Positions 46,028 to 58,015 of a DNA stretch of 64,000 nucleotides are shown here, in pieces. Every line of letters begins with the position of its first letter. The first letter of the stretch is position 1. The stretch covers positions 316,945 to 380,944 of the forward strand of contig MNCI01022113.1 in assembly GCA_015680685.1 (NCBI GenBank), written 5' to 3'. The translations under genes were made by a program, and so were the position numbers. This DNA comes from Gnetum montanum (taxonomy: Eukaryota > Streptophyta > Gnetopsida > Gnetales > Gnetaceae). The notes beneath the pieces were generated by a model that saw only the letters and a program-made list of their open reading frames with translations, was not told the origin of the DNA and made no database searches.

Positions 46028-46815
46028 ATCGTACGACGGCTGTCTGCTCTGCAAGAGCCTTCATTGTCACTGGTCTTTGGACTTTCATTGCTTTTTAGTT
46101 TTTTTTTTTAGTTCTTTACTGTTCTTATTGCTGCTGTTACACATGATGATGATAAATCGCTGAGGATTCACACTCTCTCTTGTCAACAATTGGGATGACG
46201 ATAACAACGCTGGTGATCCAAATGCAGGTAATATAATTGGACCGGGATCAACTGCTCCGCCGACCGGGATCAACTGCTCCGCCGAACATCCATTCAGAGG
46301 GCCAGGTGTAGTCAAGATCTCTCTCGAAAATGCCAAACGTCCATAGCTTTCTCCCCTGCCGCCAACCTATCATCTCTGCGTCGCAAATGAGTCTTCCTCT
46401 CGTACAATCCAATCATTCTTTGCACAGTGTGTACCAAAACTGCTTTTATTGTGGCCGAGTCATCGCAAAAAGCTCTCCAGAAAATATCCAGAACACCATT
46501 ACCACGCAGACGAAACTTCACAAACAATTTACCAACGCAATAATAATAACAGTAACCTAAAACATCATGAAATGCCCAAAAGCCAAGGACAATTAGGCGT
46601 CGCTTTGAAAAGTACCGTGGAATATGAAAAATCATCATCTCAACTAAATTATCATACATCTGATGAGAGAAAAGTCAACTCATCGAATGCATACATCTGG
46701 TGAGAGAAAAGTCAATTCATCGAATGCTTCCTCTTATTCTGTATTAAGTTAACTATTGTTTTTCTATTAAAAATGTTTACATTGTTTTTTTTATTTGAAA
46801 TTCTATTATATCGCT
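46028..46815. other. Low-repeat segment with a perfect 22-bp tandem duplication
   Basis: Not present in segment A. 46241-46262 is repeated exactly at 46263-46284 (unit begins ACCGGGATCAACTG). A reverse open frame at 46659-46312 (115 codons) and a forward one at 46330-46560 have no recognisable motif. GC and CpG are higher than in surrounding DNA. Confidence 0.5.
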
Positions 46816-47033
46816 AGACATTCTAGACCTTTTGGATAGTGGATATATATACTACGAATTTTGGAAAACTTATTAAGAAAGTTACAAAGTGCACTTGATA
46901 AAATTTGGAACAAATTAATTAAATTAGACATTCTAGATCTTTTGGATAGTAGACATATATACTATGAATCTTGAAAACATTATTAAGAAAATTACAAAGT
47001 GTACTTGATAACGTTTGGAACAAATCAATCAAA
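46816..47033 (+). repeat. Two tandem units of 109 bp
   Basis: Units at 46816-46924 and 46925-47033, each starting AGACATTCTAGA and containing CTTTTGGATAGT, ATATATACTA and AAGTTACAAAGTG-like text. They differ at about one position in ten. Confidence 0.85.
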
Positions 47034-47790
47034 TTTGTAATCTTAATTTTCTATCCATATCTAATTTACTCAAAAGTAGAACATTACAAGAATTTGTAAT
47101 ATTTATCTTCAATACTATGTGTATTGTATATATAGTATATTCATTCTTCATGAGAAATATTGAGCCAACTTGTTTCAACTTTCAGATGACCACATCCCAT
47201 TCATGCTTTACCAAGTGTGCATGACAAATGATAAATAAATAGTTTTCCTTTGAATTAAACACTCCCTAATACTATTGAAATATTAATGTTTTTTTTCTTT
47301 CTAAACTTTCCTTAACTTGTTCAAATATTTCTTGTTTTACTAATTTGCAAACTTGCTTAAGATCAAGATAAAAAAATGTACCCTCAATTATTCTATTTAT
47401 TAAGATATAGAATTTCTCCATGAAGTAGCCCTTTATCATGGGTTTACATCATCAGGGTATTTATAAAAAAAAAATTTAAAAATATGAGTGTAGGTTATAA
47501 ACTTCCAAATAGCTTAACTTCTAAGAGCATTATCTCTACTATAATAAACATAACATCATGTTGTTTCTATTTCTTCAATTAAAATTCATCAAGCAAAAAA
47601 AACTTTTGAATCTTTTATATTTATTTTCTTTGAATTTTTTGTATTTGTTTTCAATTTTTATTCGATAGAGTAGAACTTCATACAACACACATATCAAATA
47701 TAGTTGGTTGAATGATTAGATGATATATTTATTTTCATATATCCTGAGCTAGAATAAATTCCTTTTTATTTTTACCTTTTAAAGTAAATA
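47034..47790. other. No recognisable feature
   Basis: AT-rich sequence with poly-A and poly-T runs, absent from segment A. It ends where segment B homology to A (position 418) begins. Confidence 0.4.
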
Positions 47791-48350
47791 AGGCTTTCAT
47801 ACCACTTGCAAATTTTTAAGTAATGCACTGATTCTATTTCTAATTACAAGAGCATTTTGGCCAAGATATTTGTATGAAGAAGTTATGACTACATGTTCAT
47901 TTTCTATGGTAAATTTATTCAGCACTACACGTGTTACAAATCATGATTTTAGTTTTTTGAACATTAACTTTCATTTCAAAATGCTACAAAAAATTATCAA
48001 GAATATTAAGCATTTGCTACCATCATTCTATTGAATTTGAGATCAAGACAACATCATCAACATAAAGTAGAAGTTTAATAGGTCTATATTTAATTATAAT
48101 TGTAAATCAAGTTGGTATTTCAGGCATCTACTCTTCAAGTTCATCAATAAAAAGCCTAAATAAAGTAGGAGAAAGAGAACATCCTTGTTTAACATCAATA
48201 AAATTATCAAATAAAATCTTTTCTTGGCCATTTGAAATCTAAATACACATCTCTTTATAAAGTTATTAGATGACAAATAATAGTGAGGTGGTAACTTCTA
48301 AAATTCTAAAACAACTTCATAACTTATTTCAAATGATAGAATCATATAAT
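47790..48350 (-). pseudogene. LINE reverse transcriptase remnant, copy B
   Basis: The paralogue of 385-960, and the better-preserved copy. On the reverse strand it reads KLYDSI (about 48333-48350), DVKQGCSLSPTLFRLFIDEL (about 48138-48198) and LLLYVDDVV (about 48050-48075). CSLSPTLF and YVDD are closer to working RT motifs than the SPTFF and YIDD of copy A. Stops remain and it is not functional. Confidence 0.78.
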
Positions 48351-51030
48351 TTAGAAAAATATACAAAGTAAATAAATATTTTTAAGTGATGAGATAATCT
48401 ATAGTGAAATCCTACCACCTAAATTCTAATTGTTGCATGTATTTAATTTTTTCTAGCCCACATTCCAAAGATGAATTCCAAAATAGTGCCAGAATTTTTG
48501 GCAAAAATATTGCTAATTCCAATTAGTCTAACATTATTTATATTATTTTTTTTCTATTTTTTTGAAGGGAATAATTTCTTCATTAATGCACTATTTGTTT
48601 TCTAGTCCAACTTGCACAACCAAATTTAACTTCTTCTAGGTAGCATTCCATACTAATGGCCTCCTCATTTAAGCATTTATTCGTATAAGTTATTTATATA
48701 AGTAGTTTTTTTTATGCTAGTCTTTCTATCTCTTGGATTTTGTTATCAAAATAAATACACATTAGATTATCATGAAACTCATTCATTTTGCCATTATTAT
48801 GAAGTAATACTTGATAAAAAATTTGAGAAAAAACAGAATATGTTCTTCTCTTGATTAGAATTAATGTTAAGAACTTTTGAGATCCTTATTTATCATTTAT
48901 AATGAATTAGTTTGTCTATCAACCAAATGCCCTCGTCTTAGTTTGAATTAGATTTTTATATGATTTGATAGTCTTTGATGACATATGATTCTTCAATAAA
49001 ATTCTAGATATCTAACATTCTTGATCAAATCATTGTTAATTTTTTATATTTTGGCCTTTGGAAATATTAAGGACATCTATAATTAGAGATTTTGTAAGAC
49101 TTGGTTTCCAAATCTTCTAATTTCATTTTAAAAATCTTTCTTCCATTTTATAGTTATTCGGAAGTAATCTTGGCTCATGGAATATATGCTTTGTATTTGT
49201 TAATAAAATGTAGTATAAAAAGTGATAACAAGATTCAATTATTTCTTCACATATTTCAAGACATTTGATGCTACCAATATTCTCTAGGCTAGAAATAAGA
49301 AATTAATATTGAAGTTGTGGTCTTACAAAAGTGAGTCTTACATTAGACATGACAAAGGTACTCAACCCTTAGCTTGTCTATTATTAAGCCCATTTACATG
49401 CTATTCTTTACATTCAAATATTTGATGTAGAGATAGTTGTATTCACTCTAAAATTGGTGCTAAAGTAAATATAAGAAATGACATTGACAAGATACACATT
49501 TATTATCTCTAGTCCATATGAGTACAAAGTAGAGTTATTATCCTTTATTCTCTTTTGTTAGTGAACTTTTCATAATTTCTTTACCTATAAACAATTTCAT
49601 TTATGGGAAAGTTAAAATAACCATGTAACTGCTCTCTTATTTTAATTAATAGTTGTTGGTTTGATTTTACTATACAAATTAGGGTTATTATCATTTATTC
49701 TCTTTTGTTAGTATACTTTTCATAATTTCTTTAACCATAAAACAATTTCGTTCATATGGGTTAAAATAACCATGTCACTCTCTTAAAGATAAACTTGTTT
49801 TATTTAATAGATGGCAATTTGATTTTACTTCCAAATATTATACCAAGTAAACATGTTATATGAACTAACACTTAATAATTTGAAAACCTTATTTGTGGTT
49901 GAGGGACTTATAATCATAGAAGCATTTAAAAAAAATTATATCCTTCATTAAGATATTTCATCCTCCTTACATAGATCCATGGCTTGGTATTCATACAAAT
50001 ATGCAATGCAGTCTTATCCAAAAGAATTGTGTTAATATACTTAATATGTTGTAGAAGAAAACATATGGCTAGGTGGTAACCTCTAAGTTGGAGGTTAACC
50101 ATTGTCAATGCAGTATAATGTCCTAGAAGCCAACTACAAAAACTAACATGTGGCCAACATGAAATTATGAAATACTTGTTAAAAAATTTAATTATAGAGC
50201 TTCAAATTTCGAATTCTTTCATAAAAATTCGTAAAAGATGCAACATTCTATTCATAGGTTGCTTATGAAGGCAAGAAAGTTAAGACATGAATAGAAATTC
50301 AACGAACCCAACAACATCATAAATGTTGTAAAAGACAAAGGAAGTAACGGTGATTGACCAATTGACTACGACTATTACATGTAACCTGAAAGTGCAAGAC
50401 TTGTATGTTTTATTGGTAAAAAATATGAAAAAAAATAAGACTTTAACCATGCATGCTGAGAGATGATGTCATTGTTGGTGCACACGTAAATATTTCTATA
50501 GTTGTAGTGGAAAATGGAGCAATATGTTAGGTGTTTTAAGGTTTGTTACAGGTTGATTCTGCAAGTTCATATTTTTAGTTTAAATACAAAGTTGTTTAAA
50601 TGCAACGTTGTTACCACTTCATTATGAAACATCATTTTTATCACCAAGGTATTGTTACCACTTTAACGTGAAATATCATGTTTCACTGACATTATGACTA
50701 CTTCACGTGGAACATCATTTACACTTTCAAGGCAATGTTGCTTCTATTTCAATATGTGACCTTGATACTAATTTAACGTAGAACGTTATTTCTAATTTCA
50801 ACGTGTAATATCATTTCATTTCTACTTTTAATATCAATTCAATCTATAACATCATTTCTACTTTTAATGCACCATGTTGTTACCACTTTAACATACAACA
50901 TCATTTATACTTTCAATGCTTAATATCATTTCTACTTTTAAGATGCTACACACAACATCGTTTCTACTTCAAGATGCAACATCATTTCTACTTTCAATGT
51001 GCAATGTTGTTTCCAATTTGAATTCGTTAT
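47815..51030 (+). repeat. Segment B, main part (paralogue of 418-3429)
   Basis: Runs in parallel with segment A, with only small insertions and deletions (an extra TATTATTTTTTTTCTATTTT near 48540; an extra partial repeat near 49680-49760). It ends at the left target duplication GTTAT of Gypsy-B and resumes at 59490. Confidence 0.8.
50590..51025 (+). repeat. Degenerate micro-repeat array in segment B
   Basis: The counterpart of 3020-3424, with the same AACATCATTTCTACTTTCAA units but a different number and order of copies, so the array has changed length since the duplication. Confidence 0.7.
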
Positions 51031-52492
51031 TGTTGATGCATAAATTTTAAATGAACTAACACTTAGGAAAAAACTCTCGTTTAAGGAGACTATTGCTTGG
51101 GGCACCTCTCATATGGGTACAGAAACTCAGGAATAGTTTTAGCTAGAGAGGGTTATGTGATGTTTCAAAAATAAAATAAATTAAATTGAAAAATTAAGAG
51201 GATTTAAATTGAATAACTCTCTTAAATTTCAAGACTTAAATAAAACACCGTAAGTAATAAATTGTAAACTTGTCCCTTGTCTTTACTACTGTCGCTGGTT
51301 TGTGTCATCTCATTATCGCAGATGTTGCCGTAGTTAACACTACTCATAGCCATTAGGAGAGGGAGAGAGAGAGATCTATTCCACTACCAATAGTTGTTGT
51401 TCGCGATTGCTGCCAGGTAGAAAACCCTTGCAACAACAAGGATGCAAACCTTGCTGTGCATAGGGACATGTTGTTGCAATTGTTGCTACGATGGAGAGAG
51501 AGAGGGGGGAAAGACTCTCATTGTTTGCCACCCTCCAGTCACAACTACCTACAATGCGCTATCACTGTCAATTGAGCCATCTCGTGACCCCCACCTGCAG
51601 CTCTATGGAAGCACTACTACCATCAGACATTTGTCACCATCTACATCTTTAACACAAGGCAGTTTACAGATGCATCTATTACTGCCAACATCTCTACTGA
51701 AGGGAGGGGATGCTGCACCCCATGTTTCCACTTGGAGCACACACCTACTATTGTCTATGGTCATGCGCACTACAACTACAGCCGTCAGATAGTCAGGTGC
51801 CATCCAAAGAGACTATCTATTGTTGCTGTAGGTTGTTTGCATGCCACCACACACACATCGCCTACCTGTGCTACTATCGTGCACTATACTATGTGTGCTA
51901 CACTACCACACTATTTTCTACCTTCTACGAAAACTGGGAGGAGAGAGGAGGCTCCCAAGTTCGATCCCCCAAGCTACTATTGCCTAGCCCCCAACTAGTG
52001 TTGAGAGTTCCGCTGATGCTAAGAGTTCCTCCTTGTTCCTCTCTCATTCTTTCTTCTTTTACCATGCCTGTCATTTATAGCTGCTACTACCACCTCTTTG
52101 CCACGTCCATTGCACGTCGATTACTACAACGCATTGCTCATCACTCCCTATCATGAATGTGATGCCTAAAAATGATAAATGTTGGGAATGGAAAAATAAG
52201 TCAATGGTAAATTTGATACATTGACTTTGGATTAAGAAGTTCATAGCCTAGCCTCCTTTAAAACATAGTTACATGCACATATGTTTCTTTTACTGATGTT
52301 GTACGATGTCCATGACTACCATCCTAATTTTAGCATAGCGATTACTACCATTTTTACCATGACCCGAGAAAATTTTGGTAACAACTATTCTTATTTTGAC
52401 CTATCTTGACACATCTATGAATTACTATTCGTTGAAGATTGATGTTGTTCATCATGGCCCCATGCCTAGCATGGGCAATGTTGGCATTAACA
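51031..52492 (-). repeat. Gypsy-B 3' LTR (1462 bp)
   Basis: Aligns along its length with 58016-59489. The middle (51290-52150) is comparatively GC-rich, with AGAGAGAGAG runs and CTACTACC-type text. Open frames there (51442-52156) overlap one another, are broken in the partner LTR, and are not supported as genes. Confidence 0.88.
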
Positions 52493-52506
52493 CTTAGCCC
52501 CCTAAA
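52493..52506 (-). promoter_or_regulatory. Gypsy-B polypurine tract
   Basis: On the reverse strand, TTTAGGGGGCTAAG directly precedes the 3' LTR (TGTTAATGCC). The tract fixes the element's orientation. Confidence 0.7.
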
Positions 52507-53660
52507 CTAGAATTTGCATTCAAGTGCAAGGATAGTGAAACCATAGAAACTTTAAAAATGGAGATGCAATAAATAGATGATTGAAAAAATCATAAAATAG
52601 ACAAATTAAAATTTAAAAGTGAACTATACTGATCTAAAAATGATTAAAAATAATGATATAATCAAGAGAAAACTAGACACGGGCCACCCTTACCTTACCA
52701 TCTTATTTAATTAAGACCAAAATATATACTCTTTATAAATCATCACTTTAACTACAAAGATACATATGGATATATATAAAGTAAAGTAATTAAGATCTCA
52801 TTCCCAGTCTTCTCATAAGGTAAGAGTAAAAGATATGTGAACTACTTTGAGCATAAGACTTATGCCAAACCTCATGAGGAGGACAAACTCATGTTGGATC
52901 ATGGCTAGTTGCAAATTTCAGATTTTTCCTTGGGGCTTTTTCCGTTTTTTTTTATTTAGAAAGGGGATGGGTGAAAGGGATCATTTTTTTTTTGAATTTA
53001 AGGGAGAAGGGGAATGTAGGCAAGGGTGAGAATTGTTGTCAGACTCCATCACATTCAAGAACTGATTACATTGCCAATGAACACAATCCTCATTCTTCTT
53101 TGTCTTTATTTTTCTTGAGAAAACTTTGCTCATGGTGTACTTCATTCTCAAGATAGGAATTACAACATGACTCTAGTCGATTAGCTGCATTTCCATAGAA
53201 CATGGTCCTTTCGAAACTTTGCCCATGGTGCAACTCAGCCCTCATGTATGTGCCTTTAGTTATAATTTGATGGCATCCTAGAAGGTCTCTTGGGTGGCTA
53301 AGGGTTCTCAAGTGAAGATGAACACACTTCACCTTGTTGATCACAAGGTAGCCATGAATCATCACACTTGAGGGCCTGGGCTTATGAAAAGGAAAATGAC
53401 ATTTTCCAAGGTCACCTAGTAATTGTGGCTAACCATTCTCCAATGTCACTTATTCTACACTCACATGACCATGATGGTTACATGATAAGTAGCATAAATC
53501 CCTTCCTCCATAATCCAACATAACCAATAAAACTAAAGCCTTGAAATAGATTGGGAAGAATCATTACATTATTGAAATATATTATATAAGGAGATTTTAT
53601 GTAATAGATATATATAGCATTATACTTACATTATTTTCCAATGGTGTTACAATGACCCAA
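52507..53660 (-). other. Gypsy-B non-coding 3' region
   Basis: No domain was found. A phrase with GAGCAAAGTTT/GGGCAAAGTTT occurs twice (53110-53230). Several short open frames on both strands lack motifs. Confidence 0.5.
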
Positions 53661-54125
53661 TGCAATAATCTCTAACCAACATGTGCAATAAGATGATGTA
53701 GTTTTAGTTGTTTTCACTTCTAACCAACATGTGCAATAATCAGTGGCTATTAAGATAAATTTGTGTAGGGTAGTAGACAAAGGATTGATCACTCCAATAA
53801 AATATAAAGCCCATTGTGCAAATGGTCTAGTTTCTATTATAGGCTATAAAGGGGTTGAACTCTTCGGATCTTTACCCTTAAATATTTGACATTGGACACA
53901 AGTTCTAACTAGGTTATGAGCATCATTAATCATAGTAGGCCAATAATAACCAGCCCTCATGATTTTATGGACTAAAGAGTGGTATCCTATATGTCCTTCC
54001 TCGTGCAGTTGTTTTAGAGCATTGTTAGCCTATTCTTAGTTCACACACTTAAGGTATATTCCTTGGAAATCCTTTCTAAATAGTTCACCACTTATTAGAG
54101 CAAATTTTAAAAATTTTGATATTAA
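53640..54125 (-). pseudogene. Gypsy-B integrase remnant
   Basis: On the reverse strand: FALISGELFRKDFQGIYLKC, then ANNALKQLHEEGHIGYHSLV, MRAGYYWPTMINDAHNLVR and TCVQCQIFKG. This is a full H2C2 zinc-binding region (two His, two Cys). The start of the core follows: FIGVINPLS (first Asp lost) and LIATDYCTCWLEV. A ~20 bp stretch (CTAACCAACATGTGCAATAA) then recurs 57 bases on (53672 and 53729), giving a small duplication. The rest of the catalytic core is missing. Dead. Confidence 0.83.
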
Positions 54126-54229
54126 AAGATTTCTCTTATATCTAGGTAAATTTTTAACCTGTGAGACCCATTTTCAGACTGGATCTGCATGCCTAAGGTT
54201 GAGAGGGTTCTGCACATCTATTTTGAGCT

Positions 54230-55010
54230 GATTTGGAGGCTTTTTTGGCATACTTTTGGTTGGTCACACTATGGTCATGCTGGCCAGCATGACCAAGTGT
54301 TTGTGCATTGTTTTGAGCTAATTTTTGGATGCTGATGCTTGCTTGTTGATGCTTAACTACTACCTGCTCTCCAGGGTTTCTTGGATGCTGAATTTGACCT
54401 CATTTTGCTATTGTTTTGGTCATCTTTTGTTTGGTCATGCTGTGGTCACGCTGTGCAGCGTGACCTCAGTGTGACCAATTTAAAATGGTACATTTTAAGC
54501 CAAAATCTAGATTTTCTGAAGCTTGAAAGTCAGTACAATTGTTGCCTATCCCCTAGGGATTGAGCTCATGTCGAAACTGGACCTGAAACTACTTGGTGTG
54601 CCTTGTTTTTGGTTGGTCACGTTGTGGTCACTCTGTACAGCGTGACTAACTAAAAATGCCATTTTTGAGGCCCAAATTTTGATTTTCTAGAGCCTATGAA
54701 CATGTACAATTGTTGCCTAGCTCCCAGGAGTTGGATTCATGCCAAAATTTTGCCTGGAGATGCCCGAATTAAGCTATTCTTTTTTGGTCACACTATGCAG
54801 CGTGACCTCAGTGTGACTAACTGAAAGTGGCTCAAAACATGTGATTCTGAGCTTGAATTTCAGGTTCCAAAGGCTGGGAACTGCAGGGGGCATTGGTGAA
54901 GCTCATGGAGGGCCTGTGTGCTCAAATGAGGGTTTTATGAACTTGATCTTGGGGTTCCAAAAGTTGGTCACGCTATACTCTTGTTGGGCAGCAACATGAC
55001 TTAGCTTGAG
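54230..55010. repeat. ~175-bp tandem repeat with palindromic GGTCACGCTG/CAGCGTGACC cores
   Basis: About five units begin near 54258, 54429, 54612, 54785 and 54963 with TTGGTCAC (TTGGTCAT in one). Each has a core in which GGTCACGCTG is followed within a few bases by its reverse complement CAGCGTGACC. The body of the unit has ATTTTCTxxAGC, GTACAATTGTTGCCTA and CATGCCAAAATTTTG-like text. Units differ by substitutions and indels. It lies inside Gypsy-B where RT and RNase H should be. Confidence 0.75.
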
Positions 55011-55039
55011 TCCTGTCTAATAGTGCCAGGACAAACTTT

Positions 55040-55490
55040 TTGTGGTGTTTTTAGTCATCAAAAAGAAAATTTCTTCCATCATGTTGGTGGTATAGCAAAG
55101 TATCTTCATACACCTTTTCACACTCTCTAAAACCTTCATAATATTGGATAGAATATGTGTACGCAAAAAGGTTTATGCCTAGAGATTCGCCTATATCATC
55201 ATTCATCAAATATTCGCGAAGTCCTAGCTCAACCACTCCAACAAAAGGGTTGGTATTTTGATTTCCTAGATATTTACTCTATTGATCAAAATTCATTATC
55301 ACTTGTTTATAAAATGGTTCTCTTGGTATAATGATATATTTAGATTTTACTTTGATAGGCATTAATAGTTCTAAGAAATCTAACCTAAAGAAGCCTCCAA
55401 ACTTGGCTCCAAAAATCTTAGATAAGATCACACCATAGATGGGTAACATATCAAATATTAAGATATCTATGTAACATGTAAATGTAGGGT
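55040..55490 (-). pseudogene. Post-protease segment of Gypsy-B pol
   Basis: Reverse strand: FTCYIDILIFDMLPIYGVIL and SKIFGAKFGGFFRLDFLELL continue the protease fold (the IYGVILS block corresponds to the usual second protease motif). An open frame of 61 codons follows (55236-55051: LREYLMNDDIGESLGINLF). The linker-type composition fits the region between protease and RT in some plant Gypsy elements. No RT motif follows. Confidence 0.6.
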
Positions 55491-55755
55491 ATTATTTAAG
55501 TTGCACTTTGATTCCTTTTAATGATCCCACTATAGGTACGTCAGATCCATCGAGTTGAATCACAGTTTTTGTTTGTGGTATCATTTGTTCTACTAAAGCC
55601 TTGCATACCTTAAGAGGCATGACACTAATAGTGTTGCCAAAATCCATGAAAATTTTATGGACATTCTTTTCTAAAATGAACAAATTTATTAGGAAAGGAG
55701 GTTGATCTTTCTTGCTTGATATGAAATTGTTTGCATTTTGTACTGATAACATGTT
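55490..55755 (-). pseudogene. Gypsy-B protease remnant, active-site part
   Basis: The open frame 55752-55492 reads PPFLINLFILEKNVHKIFMD, FGNTISVMPLKVCKALVEQM and VIQLDGSDVPIVGSLKGIKV. The active-site triplet is Asp-Phe-Gly instead of Asp-Ser-Gly. The hydrophobic VMPLKVCKAL that follows is typical of plant Gypsy proteases. Inactive as it stands. Confidence 0.75.
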
Positions 55756-56179
55756 AGGACTTTCTGCAAAAGGAACTTACCTTTTGGGGATCTGGGATTT
55801 TTCTTTTTCAATTTTAGGTGTATGAATTATATTTTGAAGCATATTTTTCATTTCATTAAAGTGTAGGAGATCATATATCAAAATGTTGGCTTTAACTCTT
55901 TTCAAATCCTCAACTCGATCATAAGTCCTATCTACATCTTTAGCTTCTTGTTGAGGTGGGGATCTTCTTGGTAAAGAAGGGAAGTTTGATCATTCTGGGG
56001 TATTTACTTGGGATGACCCAATTTAGTTGTTTGTATGTTTTGACTAGGAACTCTTTTGTTTGGAGGAGTATAAGGATTATTTCTAGTTTATTGCTGTGTG
56101 TTGTTCATATTGTCAGTAAGTCTACGGTAGCGAGCATTATGTGGGTTAGGGTTGCTTACCATAACTTGTTCCAATGAAG

Positions 56180-57435
56180 AAACGTCTTCATATTCTATTT
56201 CATGAGGTACATTAAGGACCATAACAGGGTGTTTTCCATTTTATTGACTTTGGGCATTGTCACCATATAGTGCTAGAAATTGAGGACCAAATTTTTTTAG
56301 AGTGTTGCCTAGTGTTATGAAAATGACAATAATCATCATTGATTGACATACTTGGCTTTTCTGGTTGTATAGGACCCTTGTTGTTGTTCTGCTTTAATTC
56401 AACTACTTCATTTGAAAGTTTCTGTAGTGAAGTTAATATCTAGGTCATCTGATTTTGAGTTGTAGGTTCAACCAGATTGGATATCCCATTTGGGTTTACG
56501 ATGGATTAGATCAAGGCTTTCAATTGATCATCATTCAAACCAATGTTGGATGGTAGAAATGAAGAATATGTGGGACCTTAAAAACAACTATTTATAGGTT
56601 GAGTCATTTGAAGGGAAGTGGAAGTTTGAAACATAGTATTAGTCATTGGGAAAGTTGGTAAAGGAAGATGACTAGGTTGCATATGGCTACTAACGCTCAT
56701 CATCCCAAATTGGGTTTAAATATTGTTCATGAGGGTAATTTCTTCTAATTTGATGGCTTTATCCATTGCTCCTTATATTTTTGTTATGCTAGGATTAGAT
56801 TTGACGGCATCAACAAAGAATGGATCAATGGTGGACAAGTAAAAATTGAGGATGCCATCAGGTTGTTGACACATCTCACTTGGTACATAAGCAAGGTGAT
56901 GTAGGAATCTTAGGTTGTAATCCCAAACAATTTCCCTAGGTAGCTTTCTTAAGCTTGTGAAATCACTTGATGTTATGGTCGAGATAGTGAACTTATCAAA
57001 CTAAAGTAGGAACTTATTTTTAAACTCCTGCCATGAGTCAATAGAGGCATTTGGGAGCATCAAAAACCATTAGGTGGCTTTGCTCCTAAAAGTGGTATCA
57101 AATACCATACATGCTATGTCATTTTGTACAATGTTATGGATCCCTAGTAAGGTTTCAAAACATTATATATGTTGGTAGGCATCACTAGTAGGGGTTTTGG
57201 GATCATAGAACAAGTTTATGTTTTGGAGTGATTTTGGGATGTCACCATAATTGGCAAAGTTAAAGGGGTTGCTCACCAAGAAAGCCAAGGGTTGATTGGA
57301 TGCCATCCTAGTTTGAGTTCTTCTAGGGATAGAACTTGGGAAACATGAAGCTTGTTGTTTCCTTAATGTAAAGTGATGGGTAGCTAGTTAGTTAGGGGCA
57401 GAGGTAAGTGATTCTTGTTGGGAGGGTTCACTCAT
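56180..57435 (-). pseudogene. Gypsy-B gag remnant
   Basis: The start at ATG 57435 (MSEPSQQESLTSAPN) runs through one stop into MASNQPLAFLVSNPFNFANY, then DIPKSLQNINLFYDPKTPTS. The retrotransposon-gag core is at 57180-56880: LLGIHNIVQNDIACMVFDTT, SIDSWQEFKNKFLL, LRKLPREIVWDYNLRFLHHL. A C-terminal DDYCHFHNTRQHS (about 56330) resembles the CxFHxxxxH segment of such gags. Stops and at least one shift are present. Confidence 0.78.
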
Positions 57436-57990
57436 AAAATAAGAACTACAGAATATAAATGTTAAAACAAAACTAGAAAATTGAGTAAAAGAAAACAAAA
57501 ATATTGAAATAATATTATATTTTTTTGAAAAAAAAAACTAAAATATGCTATATAAAAAAATTTTAAAAGAAAAATAAATGCACAAAATTGCAATATTTAT
57601 AAAATTTAAAAGGAAAATAGTAAAGTGAAAAATTTTAGAAAATAAATTGAAAATTGAATAATTAAATAAAACCACCTTACCCAAGTTAGGACTTAGGTAA
57701 GGACCACCAAAACACAAATGTGAAATGAGACTAAAAAATGAAAGGTTTTAAAAGAAGGATTAGAAATGGGTGATGAGACATTAAAATTTTTAGGAAGTGA
57801 ACTTTTGAGATTAGAAAATAAAGGGCTTGAAAATTTTTAGAAAATAAAGCAAAAGTATTTTTTAAACGAGGGTTGAAAATAGAGACTTTAGCGAAAAAAA
57901 TAAGTTTTAAAACAAGATCAAAAAATGAGTTAGGAACAAGAAAAAAATGGGAAGAAAAATTGATATGGGAAAACAAAAGGCTAGAAAAAT
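57436..57990 (-). other. Gypsy-B 5' leader
   Basis: A/T-rich leader between PBS and gag. The 110-codon reverse frame at 58063-57731 overlaps the PBS and the LTR edge and has no motif. Confidence 0.5.
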
Positions 57991-58009
57991 GGCCTTCCTT
58001 TTCGTGCCA
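57991..58009 (-). promoter_or_regulatory. Gypsy-B primer-binding site, tRNA not identified
   Basis: Reverse strand TGGCACGAAAAGGAAGGCC begins six bases from the 5' LTR. It starts with the obligatory TGG, but I cannot match it to a tRNA from memory. Confidence 0.45.
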
Positions 58010-58015
58010 AAAAGA

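Noticed and set aside
46312-46659. A 115-codon reverse open frame as a gene
   Set aside because: No recognisable domain, no supporting neighbour, and it overlaps a forward open frame and a tandem duplication; kept only as a note on the low-repeat segment.
51442-52156. Overlapping forward open frames of up to 148 codons
   Set aside because: They lie inside the Gypsy-B LTR and are not maintained in the partner LTR at 58400-59100.
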